Shown here: positions 5,263-5,593 of the stretch, one piece after another | Layout: each line of letters starts with the position of its first letter | Position numbering within the stretch: position 1 is the stretch's first letter | Source: CAZRIZ01 sp964625885 | GTDB taxonomy: Bacteria > Patescibacteriota > Saccharimonadia > Saccharimonadales > Saccharimonadaceae | Length of the DNA: 5,593 nt | Assembly: GCA_964625885.1 (NCBI GenBank) | Contig: CAZVBM010000021.1 | Location: forward strand, 1-5,593 | Reading direction: 5' to 3' | Position numbers and translations under genes: made by a program | Notes under the pieces: model-generated | The model's database searches: none | Told to the model about the DNA's origin: nothing | What the model saw: the letters and a program-made list of their open reading frames with translations, nothing else

Positions 5263-5290
5263 CTACCCACCAAAAAAGTAGTCGACTGGT
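5263..5290 (-). other. Frameshift site between the two membrane-protein fragments
   Basis: Both reading frames are open only between 5290 and 5263, so the shift must occur here. The minus strand has TAC followed by six T (5277-5272) and GGTGGGTAG. Adding one T to the run, or slipping back one base, gives Y-F-F-W-W-V-A-L-A, a smooth membrane helix joining the two fragments. Adding one G to the GGG run would give Y-F-F-G-G-V-A-L-A and is equally possible. The homopolymers favour a sequencing error or recent indel; programmed slippage is less likely. Confidence 0.7.
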
Positions 5291-5556
5291 CTAATGTTCC
5301 AGTCGGCTTGTTTTAAGAGTAGCTGAGCTACAACCACACTTAGCGAGACTAGCCCTGAGATAAGGGCTGGCACGGCGGCCCAAGTCACGCCCTGGCTGGC
5401 AGCAGCGGCAAAAGCGATTAGCGGCCAAGCGGTCCAAAGTATCCAGGAGATCAGATGTGGTTTGGCTTTCTCTTTGACCATCTGAGCAATATAAACAGCA
5501 ATGCCAACGACCTGGGCGGTTGAGGTTACCAGCATGATGACATGTCTCCAATCCAT
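5263..5556 (-). CDS. N-terminal part of frameshifted 7-TM PQ-loop-like membrane protein
   Basis: A 97-aa frame that stops at TAG 5265-5263 directly after D92-Y93-F94-F95-G96-G97. It holds three membrane segments near residues 5-27, 36-55 and 58-81. The stretch V17-V18-G19 to A24-Q25-M26-V27-K28, then K32-P33-H34 and S37-W38-I39-L40-W41, resembles the first repeat of a PQ-loop/SWEET-like protein, and also resembles the N-terminal half of an unnamed CPR membrane protein that normally continues through four more helices. Those helices are encoded just downstream in another frame, so the real product is probably about 207 aa. The ATG at 5556 lies 6 nt after a -10-like TAAGAT, compatible with a leaderless mRNA. 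Substrate unknown; sugar transport would be a guess from topology only. Confidence 0.7.
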   Translation of the reverse strand: MDWRHVIMLVTSTAQVVGIAVYIAQMVKEKAKPHLISWILWTAWPLIAFAAAASQGVTWAAVPALISGLVSLSVVVAQLLLKQADWNIRPVDYFFGG

Positions 5557-5562
5557 ACTCTA

Positions 5563-5568
5563 ATCTTA
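5563..5568 (-). promoter_or_regulatory. -10-like TAAGAT of the membrane-protein gene
   Basis: Minus-strand TAAGAT, preceded by an extended -10 TG (TGATAAGAT), ends 6 nt before the ATG at 5556, which places the predicted transcription start at the start codon. No recognisable -35 is found 17 bp upstream. Confidence 0.4.
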
Positions 5569-5577
5569 TCACAAAGT

Positions 5578-5593
5578 AAAAACCCCGACGCGG
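5578..5593 (-). terminator. Possible 3' half of an intrinsic terminator, cut by the window edge
   Basis: The minus strand reads GTCGGGG (5589-5583) followed by TTTTT (5582-5578), the expected descending arm and T-tract of a rho-independent terminator. The matching CCCCGAC arm would lie beyond 5593, so the hairpin cannot be confirmed. It would end a minus-strand gene upstream of the membrane-protein gene. Confidence 0.3.

Noticed and set aside
5272..5278. Programmed -1 ribosomal frameshift at C-TTT-TTT
   Set aside because: The 0-frame heptamer starts with C and does not fit X-XXY-YYZ, since the P-site tRNA would have to re-pair with CTT. No clear downstream stem or pseudoknot was seen. An indel or sequencing error in the homopolymer is simpler.
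5291..5572. 93-aa minus-strand frame overlapping the 7-TM gene
   Set aside because: It overlaps the hydrophobic frame at 5263-5556 almost fully, and its product is rich in C, R and H with no recognisable domain. It is a shadow frame.
1..5593. UGA recoding as in Gracilibacteria or Absconditabacteria
   Set aside because: All assigned genes end in TAA or TAG and none needs an in-frame TGA to be read through.
1..5593. CRISPR array, insertion sequence or toxin-antitoxin pair
   Set aside because: No regularly spaced repeats, transposase motifs, terminal inverted repeats or paired small regulator and toxin genes were found.

Overview
The window most likely comes from a Patescibacteria / Candidate Phyla Radiation (CPR) genome, possibly Saccharibacteria. 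The evidence is indirect. Several encoded proteins resemble, from memory, uncharacterised proteins common in CPR genomes: the 182-aa helical protein, the C-terminal domain of the 1016-aa protein and the 7-TM membrane protein. Start codons lack good Shine-Dalgarno sequences, and several -10-like boxes sit so close to start codons that leaderless or near-leaderless mRNAs are implied. Stops are only TAA and TAG and no in-frame TGA is needed, so the standard bacterial code suffices. No database search was possible.

Left end (1-446): a complete minus-strand tRNA-Ser(GGA) with encoded CCA. Immediately upstream of it on the same strand is a small GIY-YIG nuclease-domain gene. Upstream of that lie two short GC-rich hairpins and a 16-nt fragment that reads as a collapsed second copy of the tRNA-Ser: its first 13 nt run directly into the terminal CCA, and a -10-like TAAAAT is kept at nearly the same distance. 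The nuclease gene therefore sits between an intact tRNA and a tRNA remnant.

Middle (447-4359, plus strand): a polytopic membrane protein with two P-x-E-E-like motifs resembling tandem lycopene-cyclase domains (CrtYc/CrtYd type), then an intergenic region with a convincing sigma70-type promoter, then a GTG-started 1016-aa soluble protein. That protein is acidic, mostly helical, carries repeated [FY]-x-x-F-S motifs and ends in an alpha/beta domain whose order of elements resembles a degenerate GNAT fold. Its function is unknown.

Right end (4369-5593, minus strand): a conserved-looking 182-aa helical protein runs convergently to the 1016-aa gene with only 9 nt between the stop codons. Upstream of it are two open frames that together form one 7-TM protein of about 207 aa, with two PQ-loop-like halves (SWEET-like 3+1+3 layout). 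It is interrupted by a one-base frameshift at a run of six T. The stop codon of this gene lies inside the TATAAT box of the 182-aa gene. The extreme right edge looks like the 3' half of an intrinsic terminator belonging to a gene outside the window.

The genes do not form an obvious pathway. No defence system, CRISPR array, insertion sequence or integrase is visible. No gene-free stretch exceeds 300 bases.
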